This document shows positions 1-8,024 of a stretch of DNA of 39,425 nt, piece after piece. A program made the translations under genes and the position numbers. The stretch is taken from positions 1 through 39,425 of the forward strand of contig CANMTO010000019.1 of assembly GCA_947500755.1 (NCBI GenBank), read 5' to 3'. Below the pieces are notes generated by a model. That model made no database searches. It had not been told where the DNA came from and saw nothing but the letters and a program-made list of their open reading frames with translations. This DNA is from Flavobacteriales bacterium (lineage in GTDB: Bacteria; Bacteroidota; Bacteroidia; Flavobacteriales_D; Crocinitomicaceae). The first letter of the stretch is position 1; the number at the start of each line of letters is the position of its first letter.

Positions 1-412
1 AATCAGCATCATAAAGCGTGGATAGTTCAGTGTACTGTGGCTCAATGATTGTTTTTCCATTTTCATGAAGCAAGCCATATTGGTCATTTATTGAGGAAAT
101 GTAGATAGAATCTACGGTGTATATTTCTTCAAGATAGTCATAACTCGCAGGTACGATGATTTTTCCGCTCTCATGAATAATTCCGTATTTGGCTCCTGGG
201 ATTTTGCCATAACTGTTTTCAACATAATTACCACCTACTGCAAAAATCGCATACCCTTGAATGGAAAATTCATCGATGAATGAAAGCGGAGGCGATATTT
301 TGTACCCATTTTTATCAAATAAGTAATATTCTGCGTTGACTTTGTTTTTGTTTTGAGCGTAACCAATATTAAGTGCGATGGTTAACAAGAAAAGAATTGA
401 AATACGATTCAT
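1..412 (-). CDS. WG-repeat secreted protein (3' end outside window)
   Basis: Reading leftward from an ATG at 412-410 gives an open frame of 137 codons that runs off the left edge, so the C-terminus is missing. The N-terminus (MNRISILFLLTIALNIGYAQ) is a signal peptide with a likely cut after the Ala-Gln region. Two WG-type units follow: KYGIIHESGKIIVPASYDYL near residues 76-95 and QYGLLHENGKTIIEPQYTEL about 30 residues later. This is the usual pattern of the WG-containing repeat family: aromatic-G-[LI]-x-x-x-G-K-x-I-[IV]-x-x-x-Y. Such proteins are exported and the function of the repeat is not well defined. The gene is divergent from the protease starting at 479, with 66 bases between them. 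I see no strong promoter match for it. Confidence 0.75.
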   Translation of the reverse strand, partial: MNRISILFLLTIALNIGYAQNKNKVNAEYYLFDKNGYKISPPLSFIDEFSIQGYAIFAVGGNYVENSYGKIPGAKYGIIHESGKIIVPASYDYLEEIYTVDSIYISSINDQYGLLHENGKTIIEPQYTELSTLYDAD

Positions 413-478
413 AGAAGTTTTTTTGGGAAATAATGCGGAATAAATAAAATGTTACTTAATTTGTAAAATTATAATAAA

Positions 479-1669
479 ATGGAGCCAATACATATAAATC
501 ATCGAATTTCTTTACGTATTTATATCCTTACATTTTTATTTGTGATTGTAGGTTTGAATACCGTTGGTGCAGCGAATAATCGACCGGTTTTATTGACACG
601 ATATTCCTTAGAAGCATATTTACCTGAGATTGGTGATCAAGGCGATGTGGGGTCTTGTGTGGGATGGGCCTCAGCTTATTATGGATTAACTGTTGTTAAG
701 CGAATCGAACACGGTCGAAATTATCCGGTATTCTCTGCCCTGAGTGCGTATAATCGCTATTGTTTTTTTTATGATAAAAACCCATGTTACGGTGGATCCA
801 AAATCGATGGCAGTTTGGAGGTTTTGAAGAAATACGGCAGTCCCTTAATGAAAGATTATGCCCTGCAAAATTGCGCACATGATCCTGATAAAACGAAGTA
901 TAAGGATCGCCTGTTTGGTTACGAGCGTTTGCAACACATGAATTATCTTCAAATCAAAGCTGCAATCAGTAATAATTGTCCAGTTGTTATTGGTATGGAT
1001 GTATATGCTGGGGGTAAAGGAAATAGTTTAAATACCAAGTTTTTAGATTCAAATGGTGTAATTAAAATTGAGAATTTCAACTCGGATTATGCCGTTGCGG
1101 GTCATGCCATGTGCATCATCGGATACGACGACCAAATTGGAGGGGGAGCTTTTAAATTGGTAAACAGTTGGGGAAAGGAATGGGGAAAGAATGGATTTTG
1201 TTGGTTAAGGTATAAGGATCTTGAAATTTTACGCATGGCATTTTCCTTGATTCCAAATGATTTAGCTCAAATCACCAGTTCATCCGAATTCAAAACTACT
1301 TCTATGGAAGTTTGCAATAATTCATTAAAAAACTATTATATATCCTATGGAATCACTAATCCCGATGGGCTTCAACAAGCAAGGGGTTGGTATTTCATAC
1401 CGGCGGGTAGTCTACGCGCGTTGTCCATAGGAGATCGTAAGAAAAATGAAGTGTTCTATTTGTTAATGGATGAAGACGGCGAGGTGTTTGAGTCAAAAAA
1501 TTCAATAGCGAATTTTCCAACCGACAGGGATAAGTATTTTGATTCTAAACTAAAAAAAGATGAAAAAGAAGCACCAAACTCTGCCTATTTTTCTTTTAAT
1601 CCCAGCAACAAAAAGAAAACCCAGCAATTATTCATTACTGGGTCTGCTGTTCCGATATTATCAGATTAA
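479..1669 (+). CDS. Secreted papain-like (C1A) cysteine protease with DUF1036-like tail
   Basis: This 396-residue protein has an N-terminal hydrophobic segment (about residues 12-32) that reads as a signal peptide. The papain-family active site is intact: Gln54 and Cys60 in GDQGDVGSCVGWA, His209 in AGHAMCIIGYDD, and Asn229 in LVNSWGKEWG. The catalytic domain ends near residue 255. The last ~130 residues contain MEVCNNSLKNYYISYG and, about 20 residues later, GWYFIPAGS, a layout I recognise from DUF1036 (Cys-Asn near the start, then Gly-Trp and pro-Gly); this assignment is weaker than the protease one. No T9SS sorting domain is visible, so the protein is probably periplasmic or released. A TTAATTTG element at 456-463 is a possible -7 box, without a clear -33 partner. 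The 3' end overlaps the convergent gene by 4 bases. Substrate unknown. Confidence 0.85.
   Translation: MEPIHINHRISLRIYILTFLFVIVGLNTVGAANNRPVLLTRYSLEAYLPEIGDQGDVGSCVGWASAYYGLTVVKRIEHGRNYPVFSALSAYNRYCFFYDKNPCYGGSKIDGSLEVLKKYGSPLMKDYALQNCAHDPDKTKYKDRLFGYERLQHMNYLQIKAAISNNCPVVIGMDVYAGGKGNSLNTKFLDSNGVIKIENFNSDYAVAGHAMCIIGYDDQIGGGAFKLVNSWGKEWGKNGFCWLRYKDLEILRMAFSLIPNDLAQITSSSEFKTTSMEVCNNSLKNYYISYGITNPDGLQQARGWYFIPAGSLRALSIGDRKKNEVFYLLMDEDGEVFESKNSIANFPTDRDKYFDSKLKKDEKEAPNSAYFSFNPSNKKKTQQLFITGSAVPILSD
1610..1643 (-). terminator. Rho-independent terminator of the minus-strand gene at 1666-2562
   Basis: On the minus strand a 9-bp stem (positions 1634-1642 with 1620-1628, one G-U pair) closes a 5-base loop and is followed by TTTTCTTTTT. 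It lies about 23 bases past the stop codon of the outer-membrane-type gene. It sits inside the last codons of the plus-strand protease, so one stretch serves as coding sequence on one strand and terminator on the other. Confidence 0.7.
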
Positions 1670-2562
1670 AAATCTGCGTGCTCTTTTTTGTTTCTAGTTG
1701 GGATGTTGTAACGAATCCCACTGGTTGAACCAATTCCCGGACTAAATTTAACCCCTGAATTAGGTATTGAATTGAAAGATAATTGCGGACGTAATTCAGA
1801 GTAAATCATCCACGGTTTCCAGAAGGCACGTTTAGTTCCTAGGCGGAAATTAATACCAAGTGGCACATAAATATTTGCTCCCCAAGTCATTGGGCTCTTG
1901 TATGACTCACTTTCAAGCGTTGTTGTTTGATTGCCAGCATAGGATCCATATCCTGCATAACTGTTCGTGTATTCTGCATAGTGCAATGAAGTTTTAGATT
2001 GATAGGATAATCCAAAAGATAAGCCCGCCCCGGCAGAAAATGCCCAACGTTCACCTGCATTCATTTCCCAAACATAGGCTGCGTCAATGCGGATTTGTTG
2101 GTTATCATAATTTCCAAATACATTTCTGCTGATTGTGGAATCTACAAAGGTCATACTTCCATTTTGTGAAGAAATTAAGGTGTCCACCACATGTGATTCG
2201 TAATACGAACCATAAGCACTCATCATTTGATTCGAGAAATTAGATATTCCCAATCGCAAGGTTCCTTGGCATTTAGGTAGCGATAACCCTACTTGCAGAG
2301 ATTGGAAGGATGAATTGTTCTGCATCCCCATATTGAACGGATAAATAAAGTTATAGTATCCCATTTCCCCTTCGTAGTTACTGAAATCCTTCATTAAAAT
2401 AGAAGAACCTGGCGCCAAGGGAGCAAAGTCAGTAATGTTTGACGGGGTGAAACCAAATTGTCGGTAGGAACCACTGGATAGGTGCACTTGCGTTAGCTTT
2501 ATTTGGCTAATTGCTGAGATGGATGACCCAAGGAATCCGAGAAAAATAAGTGTTTTTTTCAT
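1666..2562 (-). CDS. Predicted outer-membrane beta-barrel-like protein, unknown function
   Basis: The 298-residue product begins with a signal peptide (MKKTLIFLGFLGSSISAISQ). The rest is rich in Ser, Gly, Tyr and alternating hydrophobic residues, with many short segments such as WAFSAGAGLSFGLSYQS and MTWGANIYVPLGINFRLG that look like transmembrane beta strands. The C-terminal part (GVKFSPGIGSTSGIRYNI) is also strand-like, though the protein ends in a charged tail instead of a terminal aromatic. I do not recognise a specific family; a small barrel of the type common in Bacteroidota outer membranes is the best reading. The ATG at 2562 places the signal peptide at the very start. It is a single-gene unit: a terminator lies just beyond it at 1610-1643, and the remnant upstream reads into its leader. 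Confidence 0.65.
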   Translation of the reverse strand: MKKTLIFLGFLGSSISAISQIKLTQVHLSSGSYRQFGFTPSNITDFAPLAPGSSILMKDFSNYEGEMGYYNFIYPFNMGMQNNSSFQSLQVGLSLPKCQGTLRLGISNFSNQMMSAYGSYYESHVVDTLISSQNGSMTFVDSTISRNVFGNYDNQQIRIDAAYVWEMNAGERWAFSAGAGLSFGLSYQSKTSLHYAEYTNSYAGYGSYAGNQTTTLESESYKSPMTWGANIYVPLGINFRLGTKRAFWKPWMIYSELRPQLSFNSIPNSGVKFSPGIGSTSGIRYNIPTRNKKEHADF

Positions 2563-2627
2563 TGGTAGTTTTTTTTATGAGACACTCGAAACGGATAAAA
2601 GTTACAATTAGTGTGGACTATTTTATT

Positions 2628-3104
2628 TTAAGCAGCCAAAGCATTGTTGGGGACACAAAGCAAGGTTCTACATCGATTGATGGAGGAGAGGTGTAAGTCA
2701 AGCACGACATTGTAGTCATCTTTTCGGTAGCCACCAAATAGGGCTAGGGTGACAGGGAGTGGTTTCCCAAGTTCTAATGAGACTTCATTGACCCATTCCC
2801 CAAAAATCGAGGCACAAGATAACCAGTGCTCGGTATCACATTGTCCGCCAAGGTCATCATCGAGGTGACTGTCTGCCCCATGAGCAAATACTACATAATG
2901 TACCTTGTCTGCTAAAATTCGTTGTTTAACTCCTTCGAGCTTACATTTAAAATCTTGAATGTAGGTTTCGTTATATCCGATTGGATTTACGTTGCAATCG
3001 TTGGTTGTTTCTGCATCGGCAAATCGATTTAAACCGTTAATATTCACTGCAAAGTTTCCGATGAATTCAGGCTTTTTCCGCTTCTTTGCAACCTTGTAAA
3101 TCAA
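2628..3104 (-). pseudogene. C-terminal remnant of a histone-deacetylase-like amidohydrolase
   Basis: This open frame encodes about 158 residues resembling the C-terminal half of the arginase/deacetylase fold. Residues ~66-80 (YVVFAHGADSHLDDDLGG) match the G-A/S-D-[AS]-x-x-x-D-x-L-G motif carrying the last zinc-ligand aspartate of class I/II deacetylases, and ALFGGYRKDDYNVV matches the later Gly-Gly-Tyr motif. The N-terminal half of the family, with the catalytic His-His pair and the Asp-x-His zinc ligands, is absent. There is no ATG anywhere in the frame; the only start is TTG at 3104-3102, lying in the T-run of the terminator of the gene upstream. I see no promoter or room for one. I therefore read it as a truncated, probably silent remnant. 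The alternative is a short protein translated from read-through RNA. Confidence 0.6.
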
Positions 3105-3124
3105 AAAAAGCCGATACCATCGGC
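3103..3124 (-). terminator. Rho-independent terminator of the gene at 3133-4014
   Basis: Minus-strand GCCGAT-GGT-ATCGGC forms a perfect 6-bp GC-rich stem with a 3-base loop, followed at once by seven T residues. It starts 8 bases after the stop codon of the upstream gene and would separate it from the deacetylase remnant. Confidence 0.75.
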
Positions 3125-3132
3125 GTTTAAAT

Positions 3133-4014
3133 TTAACGTCGCTTCGTTTGATGCAACTGTTCGATAAAATCGTCTATGGCTTTAATTTGTTGATGAAAGG
3201 CAAGTAATTTCTCTACATCCCGTTGCGGATGGCAGCGGAGCAGTTGATTAATTAATCGTTTACGTTGCGCACCCAATTCAATGATGTAATTTTCGGTGAA
3301 TTCTTCCTCGCTATCATAGAATTCGAAGAGGATGCGTTGTATTATATTCAGTGATTTGAAGTGTTCCGGTGTTCGTTCGATGGAGCCATACCAATCTAAG
3401 AGTTGTTGTTTAATTTCGTTAAGTTGTCCAGCTAAGTTCCGACCTTCATCTCTCAGCTCAACTGCTTTTTCGTACGCTTGGTTTTTGATGCTCTGGTCTT
3501 TTCGTTCATTTAGGTTCAGCGTATCGATTTTTAATTGAAGGACCTTAATATGCAGCTGTTGTAGTTCCTTAATTGTCAAGTTGAATTCAGGTACCTCAGA
3601 CAGCTTTATTTGACTCGTCCCCCAGCGCGTGAGGTCAAGCTGAAAGAAATTAAAATAGGAACCTGGTTCATTGCGCTCAATTACATCAAGTGTTTTCACC
3701 TTTGGACTTATTTTCGGAAAGATCAACGAAAAAATATGTGTTGCATTCGAGTCGGTGAAATAATGTTTTTCGGGAGCAATTGGAATATCAACCGATTCAA
3801 TGAGTTTTAATTTTGTTTTGCCACCGTCGGGCGTAATATAGGTGTCACCATCAATTTGTATCCATCCCCCTTTATCATAGTGACTTGGTGGCTTGTAAAA
3901 GAACTCAATCCGCGTTTGCTCGGAAAATTCAATCTTATTTATCCGTAGCGTTTCACCAAATTCTATAAAGTGCGGGTTGTAAAGCGTCACGGTTCTTTCC
4001 TTCTTTTCTTTCAT
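3133..4014 (-). CDS. Unknown protein with beta-rich N-terminus and UVR-like helical motif
   Basis: I chose the ATG at 4014 (MKEKKERTVTLYNPHFIEF) and not the longer frame opening with TTG at 4068, because a promoter at 4033-4062 would start RNA downstream of that TTG. The 293-residue protein has no signal peptide. Residues ~1-130 are beta-rich; the second half is highly charged and helical. Around residues 178-200 the segment NQAYEKAVELRDEGRNLAGQ resembles the UVR motif of UvrB/UvrC and of Clp/kinase adaptor proteins (A-x-x-x-A-x-x-L-R-D-x-x-x-x-L), known there as a helical-hairpin interaction motif. Other domains of those families are absent. I do not recognise the whole protein; a cytoplasmic interaction protein is an inference. 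Confidence 0.6.
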   Translation of the reverse strand: MKEKKERTVTLYNPHFIEFGETLRINKIEFSEQTRIEFFYKPPSHYDKGGWIQIDGDTYITPDGGKTKLKLIESVDIPIAPEKHYFTDSNATHIFSLIFPKISPKVKTLDVIERNEPGSYFNFFQLDLTRWGTSQIKLSEVPEFNLTIKELQQLHIKVLQLKIDTLNLNERKDQSIKNQAYEKAVELRDEGRNLAGQLNEIKQQLLDWYGSIERTPEHFKSLNIIQRILFEFYDSEEEFTENYIIELGAQRKRLINQLLRCHPQRDVEKLLAFHQQIKAIDDFIEQLHQTKRR

Positions 4015-4032
4015 GTTTACTGATTTAAAACA

Positions 4033-4062
4033 CAAACCTAAGGAAGAAGTTTCAGGGGACAA
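4033..4062 (-). promoter_or_regulatory. Bacteroidota-type promoter for the gene at 3133-4014
   Basis: Minus strand TTG (4062-4060), 19-base spacer, TAGGTTTG (4040-4033) fits the TTG-N19-TAnnTTTG consensus of Flavobacteria exactly. Transcription would begin about 4027, giving a leader of roughly 12 bases before the ATG at 4014. Confidence 0.6.
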
Positions 4063-4067
4063 CACCA

Positions 4068-4090
4068 ACTCCGTTTTCTATATACGGAGT
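4068..4090 (-). terminator. Possible weak terminator after the desaturase gene
   Basis: A 7-bp perfect inverted repeat (ACTCCGT and ACGGAGT, 9-base loop) lies 14 bases after the desaturase stop codon. The following minus-strand bases (TGGTGTTG) are only moderately T-rich, so termination would be weak. It abuts the promoter at 4033-4062. Confidence 0.35.
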
Positions 4091-4103
4091 ATGATTAATA
4101 ATT

Positions 4104-5129
4104 TTAAGTGTGGTGGTATCGATTAGAAAACTTGAGGCTTTTAACATCGTTTAATCGAATTCCGTTTTCAATTAATACTTCCTGCGCTGCTTTCCTCGTA
4201 AGTTGTCTGAGGTAGAAAGGTTCATTTACTACAAAGTGATGAATGGCGTGTGTAGCGCCAAAAAAGAAGCAAAACCATTGTAAGGGAATGCTCCACCAAG
4301 GGGTGAATACCTGTACTTGTTGAATAACGTTACCCGCTTCAACATCTCCCATGTAATGCATATTGGATGAAACAAAATGCAAGGCGAATTGTCGAATTAG
4401 ATTAGGAATGACGAGGAGTACCATAAGTGGCTCAATCCACTGCAACAATATGTCGAATTGAGGTAGGGGATAACCAATCCAATGAAATAGGTGAATACCT
4501 ACAAAGGCATACCAAAGTATCGTTAGGGGGACTCCAAAGGGTAGTAGTCCAAGTAAAACGGTACGAATGATTAGGCGCATGTCGTTTTTACTTAGATTTC
4601 CTTTGTTGTATTCTATAAGTATTTCTTTTCTTAGTCTTGGAATCCTAAGGATTCCGGATAACAATAAATCAGGCAGCACAAGTAATCGGAGCAACGAAAG
4701 ACGATCTCCGTTGGTTATTCCGCGTTCTTCTATATCGAAAGGCATTCCTGAATGTTGGTGGTGGAAATGATGCCAGTATTTTCTTATCCATGGATTTAAG
4801 CTAATTGGGCGAAATATATAAACGCCCAACATCATCCAATGATATAGCAAAGGAATACGCTTAAAGTAAAGGTCATGGATTAAATCGTGTTCTAATTCAT
4901 GTAAGATAGAGGTTATCAATGCAATTGAAACTATGGTTAACCACGTTGGACAGAACCCAATGAACCATGCGTATCCAAGGCCAATAAGTAAGGCTTGGCA
5001 ACTCAGTAATATTCCTAAACCAATAAAGTCTTGATGCGTTGTCCAGGTATTTTTACTCCTGTAACTTTCGTAAATCCCACGAACTTCTAGAATTATGGTT
5101 CTAATTTGCTGCTGTGTTTTTTCGTTCAT
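4104..5129 (-). CDS. Membrane fatty acid desaturase family protein
   Basis: The protein (341 residues from the ATG at 5129) has the three histidine clusters of membrane di-iron desaturases/hydroxylases: HELEHDLIH at ~77-85, HHFHHQH at ~120-126, and THAIHHFVVNEPFY at ~293-306. Hydrophobic segments around residues 34-76, 94-110 and 190-250 would cross the membrane. The family introduces double bonds (or hydroxyls) into acyl chains using O2 and an electron donor; the exact substrate cannot be read from sequence. A longer start at 5150 would overlap the upstream gene, whereas MNEKTQQQ at 5129 follows its stop codon by 8 bases, so I prefer the latter. It is probably co-transcribed with the DUF4249 lipoprotein. 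Confidence 0.8.
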   Translation of the reverse strand: MNEKTQQQIRTIILEVRGIYESYRSKNTWTTHQDFIGLGILLSCQALLIGLGYAWFIGFCPTWLTIVSIALITSILHELEHDLIHDLYFKRIPLLYHWMMLGVYIFRPISLNPWIRKYWHHFHHQHSGMPFDIEERGITNGDRLSLLRLLVLPDLLLSGILRIPRLRKEILIEYNKGNLSKNDMRLIIRTVLLGLLPFGVPLTILWYAFVGIHLFHWIGYPLPQFDILLQWIEPLMVLLVIPNLIRQFALHFVSSNMHYMGDVEAGNVIQQVQVFTPWWSIPLQWFCFFFGATHAIHHFVVNEPFYLRQLTRKAAQEVLIENGIRLNDVKSLKFSNRYHHT

Positions 5130-5137
5130 ACGCAGAA

Positions 5138-6073
5138 TTAGGGGATACAAACTAAGGTGTCATACCAAGCAGAATAACCAGCCCAAATGCCCAAGGCACC
5201 ATTGCTAATATTACTGGGTATAAGCACGGGCGAAGAGAATGGACTGCCATTACTTTCCATCTGAGATTTCATTTTATCAAAATAGGAGTAAACCGGCATT
5301 TCGATGTGTGAAAAGCGAATTACGACGCTGTCTCCGTATTTGAAATGACGTTTGAATCCGGAAGGGTAGGTCGTATCTTTTTCAGGATATCTGGTATCAA
5401 AATCAATGGTTAATCCATTGAAAAATTCATCGCTAAAGTAGGAAGATCCGCCATGTCTGAACCGATAGTCTTTCGGTTGTCCATTAACCGAAGTAATAAT
5501 TTTCGATTCCCAGCGATAGGCATTTATTTGAGAAATCGGATCAGTCAAGACGGTTAAACATAAACCGAAACTTGCATTTTCTGGGTCAGGTATCCAAGAA
5601 AGAGACGTTAATGGGACAGGCGCTAAGATCGATGTGGTCGAGTTGTATTGATCTCCATCGTATGTAATTCCTAAGGTATACGATTTCCCAACTTCTCCTT
5701 TACATATCGGGTCAAGGGTAGAATATACTTTTATTGGAAAGAAGGAAAGCGCATTTAATTCGAGATTCAACATTTCAGCGAGCGTAATTTGGCTTTCTAA
5801 CGGCAATTCACTGGGTGAAAATAAGGTCAGGGGGTAGGTGTTATTTCCGCTTGTAACCGTAACCGTAGCGCTCGTAATATTCGATGAAAAGTAGGCCGCT
5901 AAATCCGTTGGATTATATAAATATTGCGATTGCATCAAAAGTACAATTGGAGCGCCATTGGTTTCTATTCGTGCGTCGACCACGAGTTTAGCTTCTTCAA
6001 CGGGAATATCAATGGTGACCTCTTTTGTACAAGAGCATAAAAACAAGCATAAAAAGGGAAGCCAATAACGCAT
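5138..6073 (-). CDS. DUF4249 family lipoprotein
   Basis: The ATG at 6073 gives MRYWLPFLCLFLCSCTKEVT, a lipoprotein signal peptide with Cys15 as the likely lipidated residue; the longer open frame upstream has no signal at its start. The mature part opens with IDIPVEEAKLVVDARIETNG, the characteristic opening of DUF4249 proteins, which are Bacteroidota envelope lipoproteins often encoded near TonB-dependent receptors. No receptor is present here. The length (311 residues) is normal for the family. The remainder is predicted beta-sandwich, with no catalytic motif. The function of the family is not established. The desaturase gene follows 8 bases downstream, suggesting a two-gene unit. Confidence 0.75.
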   Translation of the reverse strand: MRYWLPFLCLFLCSCTKEVTIDIPVEEAKLVVDARIETNGAPIVLLMQSQYLYNPTDLAAYFSSNITSATVTVTSGNNTYPLTLFSPSELPLESQITLAEMLNLELNALSFFPIKVYSTLDPICKGEVGKSYTLGITYDGDQYNSTTSILAPVPLTSLSWIPDPENASFGLCLTVLTDPISQINAYRWESKIITSVNGQPKDYRFRHGGSSYFSDEFFNGLTIDFDTRYPEKDTTYPSGFKRHFKYGDSVVIRFSHIEMPVYSYFDKMKSQMESNGSPFSSPVLIPSNISNGALGIWAGYSAWYDTLVCIP

Positions 6074-6091
6074 GGTTAAAGGTACGCAATC

Positions 6092-6123
6092 CGAAGAATA
6101 TCTATAGACAATATAGGTACAAA
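6092..6123 (-). promoter_or_regulatory. Possible promoter for DUF4249-desaturase
   Basis: Minus strand TTTG (6123-6120), 19-base spacer, then TATTCTTCG (6100-6092), close to TAnnTTTG but with one extra base and C for T. The TTTG is the end of the T-run of the upstream terminator, so the two signals would abut. Confidence 0.35.
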
Positions 6124-6149
6124 AAAAGCACCTCATTTGAGGTGCTTTT
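6121..6149 (-). terminator. Rho-independent terminator of the T9SS cargo-PorP-OmpA operon
   Basis: An 11-bp perfect stem (AAAAGCACCTC paired with GAGGTGCTTTT) with a 4-base loop lies 20 bases after the OmpA-family stop codon. The minus strand continues with seven T residues. The AT ends would also let it act on the plus strand, but no plus-strand gene ends here. Confidence 0.85.
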
Positions 6150-6168
6150 AATTCTTTCTTGTGCGCGA

Positions 6169-8013
6169 TTATTTAACTTTTTTCACGATAAATTCAGTTC
6201 TTCTGTTTTTCGCATGTTCCTCTTCAGGACAAGGGGAAACTACTTTTCCTTCACACGGACAGTTTACCTTTAATTTCGCTTCTCCATAACCAATACCAGA
6301 GATTCGAGTTGGGGTAGTGATTCTAGTACGAATATAATCAGCTGATGCATTGGCACGATTATCTGATAGTTTCTTATTCGCATCCTTTGCACCCCGGCAA
6401 TCAGTGTGTGATCCTAATTCAATGATCATGCTTGGGTATTCATTCATGATGCTTACAATCTTATCTAACTGTAAGGCTGCATCTTCGCGAATTTCAAACT
6501 TTCCGTAGTCAAAATAGATATCACCCAACTGCATTAGTTTGGATAGATCAACACCAACTTCTACTTTACCGATACTTAAATCAATCAAATCATTAATACT
6601 TATAGTACCAGTTTGAGTAGGCGTATAGCTAAAATCAATCAACTTCGTGGCATAATCTTTCTTTTCAAGTTTAATTTCAAATTTTTGGGTTGCGCCATAT
6701 TTCAAATCTTGAAAAGCCTTGGTGAAGCTACCAGTTACGTCTGAGTTTGTAATTAAAATCTCCTTTCCGGAACTTAAGTCCTTTATGGTGACTTTTACAC
6801 CTTGAAGCGTATTCTTAGTTTTAGTATCGGTAACAATACCACTATATGTAACATTTGGTCTATTTTCCAAGGCCACATTTTGCTTTACTTTAGGGGTATT
6901 AAAATCTGTATTTAAACTAAACTGCTCATTTTTGTGATTCTCTTTTTGAACTTCTACCGTGTACGATTGATCAGGCTCTAGGTTAACGTTGTATCCACCT
7001 TTAGCATCAGTAATAAGAGTCGCTACTATGTCGCCTTTTTCATTCTTTATATTCAAGGTAGCCTCACGCAAGGTATCATTCGTGTTTAGGTCTGTAACAG
7101 TCCCCGTCATTATAACTTTAAATACAATTGGACGAAGCTGCGTGAAGTTGTACATATTATCATTATTCTTCTCGCGGTTCGAGCTTACATAGCCTTTCAT
7201 ATCTTCGTGATAAACGATGGCAATGTCGTCGGATAAACTGTTAATTGGTGCTTCGAGATTCATTGGACTGAATACATCTTTTCCATTTTTCAATTCCGTT
7301 ACAAAGAGATCATATCCACCCATACCTTTTAATCCATTAGAAGAGAAGAATAATTGTCCCTCAGGGCTAAACCAAGGAAAGAATTCATTCCCAGAGGTAT
7401 TAACTTTTGGGCCCAGATTAATTGGCTCTCCGATAGAACCATTAGCGTCTAACGCTGCAACATATAAGTCTGTTCCTCCTTGTCCACCCGGAGCTTCGGA
7501 TGCAAAAACTATGTATTCACCGTCTTTCGAAATGGTTGGATGCCCAACGGAGTATGCTTTATTGTTTATGTTAGAAGGTGTAATGTTGCTCCATTTACCT
7601 TTCGCATTAACTTCTGCGGTAAATAACATGAGTTCTCTTTTTTGGGTTGCCGAGTTTTTCTTTTTGGAATTTCGTGTAAAAAACACACGTTTTCCATCTG
7701 GTGTAAAACAAAGTGGTCCTTCATTGAATTTGCTATTCGATTTACGTTGAAATTTGCCCACTTTATTTGATTTGGCATCAACAGTAAAGTAGTTAAAGAA
7801 ATGTTGGTCGTTTCCATTTACACGCTTCACGATTCCCCATTCTTTACTGGAAACTAAAATCAAGGCATTGTTGCCTGCATTTTTATACACGCCAATCTCG
7901 GCATCGTCGGCATTGAACTTTGCTGGGGTTAAGTCGAAATACGGATTATTTCCTTGAGAAAACGCAATTGTTGCAAGGAAAAATGAAAATAAAAGTGTTA
8001 GTTGTTTAACCAT
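6169..8013 (-). CDS. OmpA-family outer-membrane/periplasmic protein with PD40 propeller (PorE-like, no TPR)
   Basis: After a signal peptide (residues 1-19) come PD40/WD40-like propeller repeats, for example EGPLCFTPDGKRVFFTRNS and VGHPTISKDGEYIVFASEA. Next are two carboxypeptidase-regulatory-like beta domains (about 305-475), beginning with GTVTDLNTNDTL and GIVTDTKTKNTL. The last ~115 residues are an OmpA domain, with IYFDYGKFEIRED and ELGSHTDCRGAKDANKKLSD supplying the peptidoglycan-contact Asp and the later Arg. This architecture matches PorE, the T9SS protein linking the machinery to peptidoglycan, except that its TPR segment is missing; similar proteins are common beside PorP/SprF genes. 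It is last in the 11256-6169 operon, 11 bases after porP. Inferred role: anchoring the secreted partner complex to the cell wall. Confidence 0.85.
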   Translation of the reverse strand: MVKQLTLLFSFFLATIAFSQGNNPYFDLTPAKFNADDAEIGVYKNAGNNALILVSSKEWGIVKRVNGNDQHFFNYFTVDAKSNKVGKFQRKSNSKFNEGPLCFTPDGKRVFFTRNSKKKNSATQKRELMLFTAEVNAKGKWSNITPSNINNKAYSVGHPTISKDGEYIVFASEAPGGQGGTDLYVAALDANGSIGEPINLGPKVNTSGNEFFPWFSPEGQLFFSSNGLKGMGGYDLFVTELKNGKDVFSPMNLEAPINSLSDDIAIVYHEDMKGYVSSNREKNNDNMYNFTQLRPIVFKVIMTGTVTDLNTNDTLREATLNIKNEKGDIVATLITDAKGGYNVNLEPDQSYTVEVQKENHKNEQFSLNTDFNTPKVKQNVALENRPNVTYSGIVTDTKTKNTLQGVKVTIKDLSSGKEILITNSDVTGSFTKAFQDLKYGATQKFEIKLEKKDYATKLIDFSYTPTQTGTISINDLIDLSIGKVEVGVDLSKLMQLGDIYFDYGKFEIREDAALQLDKIVSIMNEYPSMIIELGSHTDCRGAKDANKKLSDNRANASADYIRTRITTPTRISGIGYGEAKLKVNCPCEGKVVSPCPEEEHAKNRRTEFIVKKVK

Positions 8014-8024
8014 GGTTACAAAGC

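Noticed and set aside
7217-7750. 177-codon plus-strand open frame inside the OmpA-family gene
   Set aside because: It is antisense to well-recognised PD40 propeller coding sequence, has no signal or motif of its own and is best seen as a shadow frame.
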